From Rubrobacter sp. (lineage in GTDB: Bacteria > Actinomycetota > Rubrobacteria > Rubrobacterales > Rubrobacteraceae), in the NCBI GenBank assembly GCA_016781885.1, contig JADDPM010000119.1:1-6300 (forward strand): a DNA stretch of 6,300 bases. Reading direction: 5' to 3'. The translations under genes were made by a program, and so were the position numbers. Under the pieces are notes generated by a model. It ran no database searches and was not told where the DNA came from. It saw only the letters and a program-made list of their open reading frames with translations. Of this stretch, positions 5,635-6,300 are shown in pieces (the stretch's first letter is position 1; each line of letters begins with the position of its first letter).

Positions 5635-6300
5635 ATGGACGAACGAGAGATTTTTATCGTCAAAGGCGACCGGGAGACTCCGTTCTCACGGGGCGTGCTC
5701 GCCCAGACGTTGGCCCAGGCCGGCGCCAAGATCGAGCTCGCCCACCGCATAGCGAGCGAGGTCCGGGCCGAGCTTCTGGCCGAGCAGCGTTTGGTCGTCG
5801 AGGAGGAAGAGGTCCTCGCGCGCGCCAGGGCGAAGCTCCAGTTGACGAACGCTATAGACGTCTCGCGGCTCGACAAGTGGCGCGTCCTGCGCGAGTCGAC
5901 CGAGCCGATAGTTGTCCTCGTCGGGGGGGCGACGGGGGTGGGGACGAGCACGCTCGCCGCGGATGTGGCCCGGCGGTTGAACATACAGAGCGTGATCGGC
6001 ACGGACTCCATCCGCGAGGTTCTGCGGCGCGCCATAAGCCCGGATCTCCTCCCCGTGCTCCACAAGAGCTCCTACGAGATAGAGCCGGAGGACATCCGTA
6101 TGCCGGTGGATGACGGGGAGACGGTACTCTTTGGTTACCGGTCGCAGGCCGCGCAGGTCTCCGTCGGGGTCGAGGCGATCGTCGAGCGAGGCCTCAAGGA
6201 GGGGACGAACCTGGTCGTGGAGGGGGTTCACCTGGCGCCCGAGATCATCCTGAACCGCTACAAGGACCACCCGAACGTCTGCTCTCTGATCGTCCACCTC
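5635..6300 (+). CDS. 2-phosphoglycerate kinase, 3'-truncated by window
   Basis: The first 222 codons of a 2-phosphoglycerate kinase, which phosphorylates 2-phosphoglycerate with ATP to 2,3-bisphosphoglycerate. In methanogens this feeds cyclic 2,3-diphosphoglycerate synthesis. Residues 5-70 form an ATP-cone-like domain (IFIVKGDRETPFSRGVLAQTL onward). The kinase core starts near 90. Its P-loop is GGATGVGTST (97-106), with Thr104 where a Walker A lysine would be; from memory, archaeal members show the same GVGTST. IGTDSIREVLRR and the later VVEGVHLAPEI are further family signatures. The start is ATG at 5635 with GGAGGG at 5625-5630. It lies 32 bp after the DUF4126-like stop, so cotranscription is possible. 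The frame is open to base 6300 with no stop. The role in this organism is unknown: a solute precursor or 2,3-bisphosphoglycerate supply are both possible. Confidence 0.88.
   Translation, partial: MDEREIFIVKGDRETPFSRGVLAQTLAQAGAKIELAHRIASEVRAELLAEQRLVVEEEEVLARARAKLQLTNAIDVSRLDKWRVLRESTEPIVVLVGGATGVGTSTLAADVARRLNIQSVIGTDSIREVLRRAISPDLLPVLHKSSYEIEPEDIRMPVDDGETVLFGYRSQAAQVSVGVEAIVERGLKEGTNLVVEGVHLAPEIILNRYKDHPNVCSLIVHL

Noticed and set aside
5686..6297. 203-codon minus-strand open frame near the end of the window, plus a second minus-strand frame at 5388-6065
   Set aside because: Both are opposite the plus-strand 2-phosphoglycerate kinase, which has a ribosome site and clear family motifs. The antisense products show no recognisable domain.

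Overview
The window looks like ordinary chromosomal DNA from a high-GC actinobacterium. A Rubrobacter-like (thermotolerant) organism is my best guess. That guess rests on the GC-rich third codon positions combined with frequent ATA (Ile) and AGG (Arg) codons, a bacterial 2-phosphoglycerate kinase, a dimeric-type glycyl-tRNA synthetase and a probable leaderless gene. It was not confirmed by a database search. I see no RNA genes, insertion sequences, phage genes or CRISPR arrays.

Layout. (1) 1-1509, plus strand: two tandem glycine-betaine-type ABC substrate-binding proteins (OpuAC/ProX-like). The first is cut by the window start; the second is a complete lipoprotein. A perfect 16-bp hairpin at 1570-1608 closes this unit. 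(2) 1671-4611, minus strand: a probable operon read glyS, then two paralogous small sulfotransferase-like proteins. The gap between glyS and the first paralog is only 16 bp. The paralogs share a 117-bp near-identical block at their 5' ends, with sharp edges and only synonymous differences, which suggests gene conversion or very recent sequence exchange. (3) 4612-4750: a divergent intergenic region with candidate promoters for glyS and the plus-strand genes. (4) 4751-6300, plus strand: a small 4-oxalocrotonate tautomerase-family protein, a DUF4126-like membrane protein whose ATG sits directly behind a perfect TATAAT, and the first 222 codons of a 2-phosphoglycerate kinase that continues past the window.

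How the parts may work together. The substrate-binding proteins would capture glycine betaine or a similar quaternary amine for osmoprotection. Their ATPase and permease partners are not in the window. 2-phosphoglycerate kinase makes 2,3-bisphosphoglycerate, the precursor of the solute cyclic 2,3-diphosphoglycerate in methanogens, so a loose compatible-solute theme is possible but unproven. GlyRS is a housekeeping enzyme, and its linkage to two sulfotransferase-like genes is the oddest piece of gene context. No clearly new multi-gene system is evident. The most informative signals are the converted paralog block, the leaderless promoter and the glyS-sulfotransferase linkage.
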